A stretch of DNA of 23,072 bases. Origin: JBFXDW01 sp050180745. GTDB taxonomy: Bacteria > Pseudomonadota > Alphaproteobacteria > UBA9219. Below the pieces are notes generated by a model. It was not told the DNA's origin. It made no database searches and worked only from the letters and a program-made list of their open reading frames with translations. Shown piece after piece: positions 22,313 to 23,072 of the stretch. Made by a program: the position numbers and the translations under genes. The stretch lies in the NCBI GenBank assembly GCA_050180745.1, contig JBFXDW010000021.1, forward strand, positions 1 to 23,072, read 5' to 3'. Within the stretch, counting starts at the first letter, position 1, and each line of letters begins with the position of its first letter.

Positions 22313-22837
22313 ACCTTCCGTCCGTACACATCCGAACGCAGCAGCAAAGGATAAAACGGCAAGGCCAAGGCAAATAAGAACATTCATATTAGCCAAAGTC
22401 AGACCCAAAATCTCAAACTTGATGTCATCGCACTCGCCGATCGCCGTCACGAGAAGATCCGCTGTGGACATCTCGGCGGGATCAATATTAAGAGGCGAAA
22501 CATCACAGCTATTCGTCGCCGCCCACCAATGGCGCTCAATCCCCGAGTGATAAGCGGCAATACCGACATTGGTTAAGAAAGCTAGCGCACAAAGACACAA
22601 GACCGCCTTGACGACCTTTTCTTTACGACGAAAGAGAAGCGCCAAAATAGACAGCACCAAAGCCGCCGCATAGGGTCCACGCTGAAAAATGCATAAGATG
22701 CAAGGTTGCGCATCAAAGAATTTTTGGAACAGAGCCGCACCAACGAGCGCCCCCAGCGAGGCCGCTAGAATAGCCAGCGCCGCATAGGGCATAGAAAACA
22801 GCTTACGGATAAGCGTGCATAGGCGATGTGTACACAT
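22304..22837 (-). CDS. dsbB: Disulfide bond formation protein DsbB-like
   Basis: This inner-membrane oxidase reoxidises the periplasmic DsbA and passes electrons to quinone. From ATG 22837 there are 177 residues with four hydrophobic helices. The first cysteine pair is in QPCILCIFQRGPY (C46, C49), equivalent to the CxxC of DsbB, and the second loop has C111 (NSCDVSP) and C136 (GECDD). None of the candidate starts (TTG 22873, ATG 22837, ATG 22792) has a clear ribosome site, so the N-terminus is uncertain. No dsbA is visible here. Confidence 0.85.
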   Translation of the reverse strand: MCTHRLCTLIRKLFSMPYAALAILAASLGALVGAALFQKFFDAQPCILCIFQRGPYAAALVLSILALLFRRKEKVVKAVLCLCALAFLTNVGIAAYHSGIERHWWAATNSCDVSPLNIDPAEMSTADLLVTAIGECDDIKFEILGLTLANMNVLICLGLAVLSFAAAFGCVRTEGKE

Positions 22838-22888
22838 AAGCAAAGGATACTGCCATAAAAGGCGACGGGTCAAGGCTTGAAAAGTATT

Positions 22889-23072
22889 TTACGAAGCCAC
22901 CAAACGAAGAGTCTTGTCTCTCACGGAACGACACATAAAGGTCAGCCCCGATTGAGGCCTGAACGGAGCATTAAAAACATGCTTCACATAAACACCCGTC
23001 AAACCAGCATCCTCAACGGCATTAATCATCCCCTGACTATCATCAAAAAAGAGGACCTCGCTAGGCTTCACT
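22889..23072 (-). CDS. C-terminal part of a HAD-like hydrolase (runs off the window)
   Basis: The open frame continues past the right edge, so only the last 60 or so residues are visible. SEVLFFDDSQGMINAVEDAGLTGVYV resembles the final HAD motif, with paired acidic residues (DD) followed by the A-x-x-AG-x pattern. That suggests a haloacid-dehalogenase-type phosphatase, substrate unknown. It lies upstream of dsbB on the same strand, with about 50 nt between its stop and the chosen dsbB start. The Met at the edge need not be the true start. Confidence 0.6.
   Translation of the reverse strand, partial: VKPSEVLFFDDSQGMINAVEDAGLTGVYVKHVFNAPFRPQSGLTFMCRSVRDKTLRLVAS

Overview
The window looks like the chromosome of a flagellated Gram-negative alphaproteobacterium with moderate GC (my impression is a little under 50 %, not counted). 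The markers are a Ros/MucR-type regulator, an OlsB-type ornithine-lipid acyltransferase, the minus-strand order flgB-flgC-fliE-fliQ, a NodT-type outer-membrane factor and a single LolC/E-type permease with LolD. I cannot name a genus.

Layout. 246-1133 encodes an unrecognised secreted, proline-rich protein. 1134-2075 is repeat-rich: an inverted pair of REP-like hairpins, a 250-bp insertion carrying a 161-bp element with perfect 26-bp terminal inverted repeats, tRNA-Thr(CGU), a long hairpin directly after it, and several displaced pieces of the same tRNA. nagZ (2076-3131) follows, with no visible ribosome binding site. 3156-6492 is a flagellar island in two divergent arms: flgB-flgC-fliE-fliQ on minus, and a stand-alone FlhB-C-like protein, a small unknown, fliO and fliP on plus.

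6510-13221 is a drug-efflux locus. A TetR/AcrR-type repressor is divergent from a tripartite pump operon (outer-membrane lipoprotein, membrane-fusion protein, RND permease), with a promoter-overlapping palindrome very like the E. coli AcrR operator between them. Next come lolC-lolD for lipoprotein release (13255-15187), a MucR-like regulator with its own promoter and terminator, and olsB.

16767-19964 holds a minus-strand metE-metF operon for the last steps of methionine synthesis. It is preceded by a possible 24-codon leader ORF (19992-20066) and a perfect 26-bp palindrome. Downstream on plus are a cold-shock gene with a strong terminator, a brnT-brnA toxin-antitoxin pair whose promoter implies a nearly leaderless transcript, and a CbiM-type metal-uptake permease with a fused PDGLE domain. 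dsbB and the C-terminal end of a HAD-like hydrolase lie on minus at the right edge.

Most of the window is ordinary core and envelope gene content. The least explained parts are the repeat and tRNA-fragment region at 1.2-2.06 kb, the metE upstream region, the stand-alone FlhB-like and small flagellar genes, and the first ORF. I see no convincing multi-gene novel defence or biosynthetic system. All functional calls rest on motifs read by eye; no database search was run.
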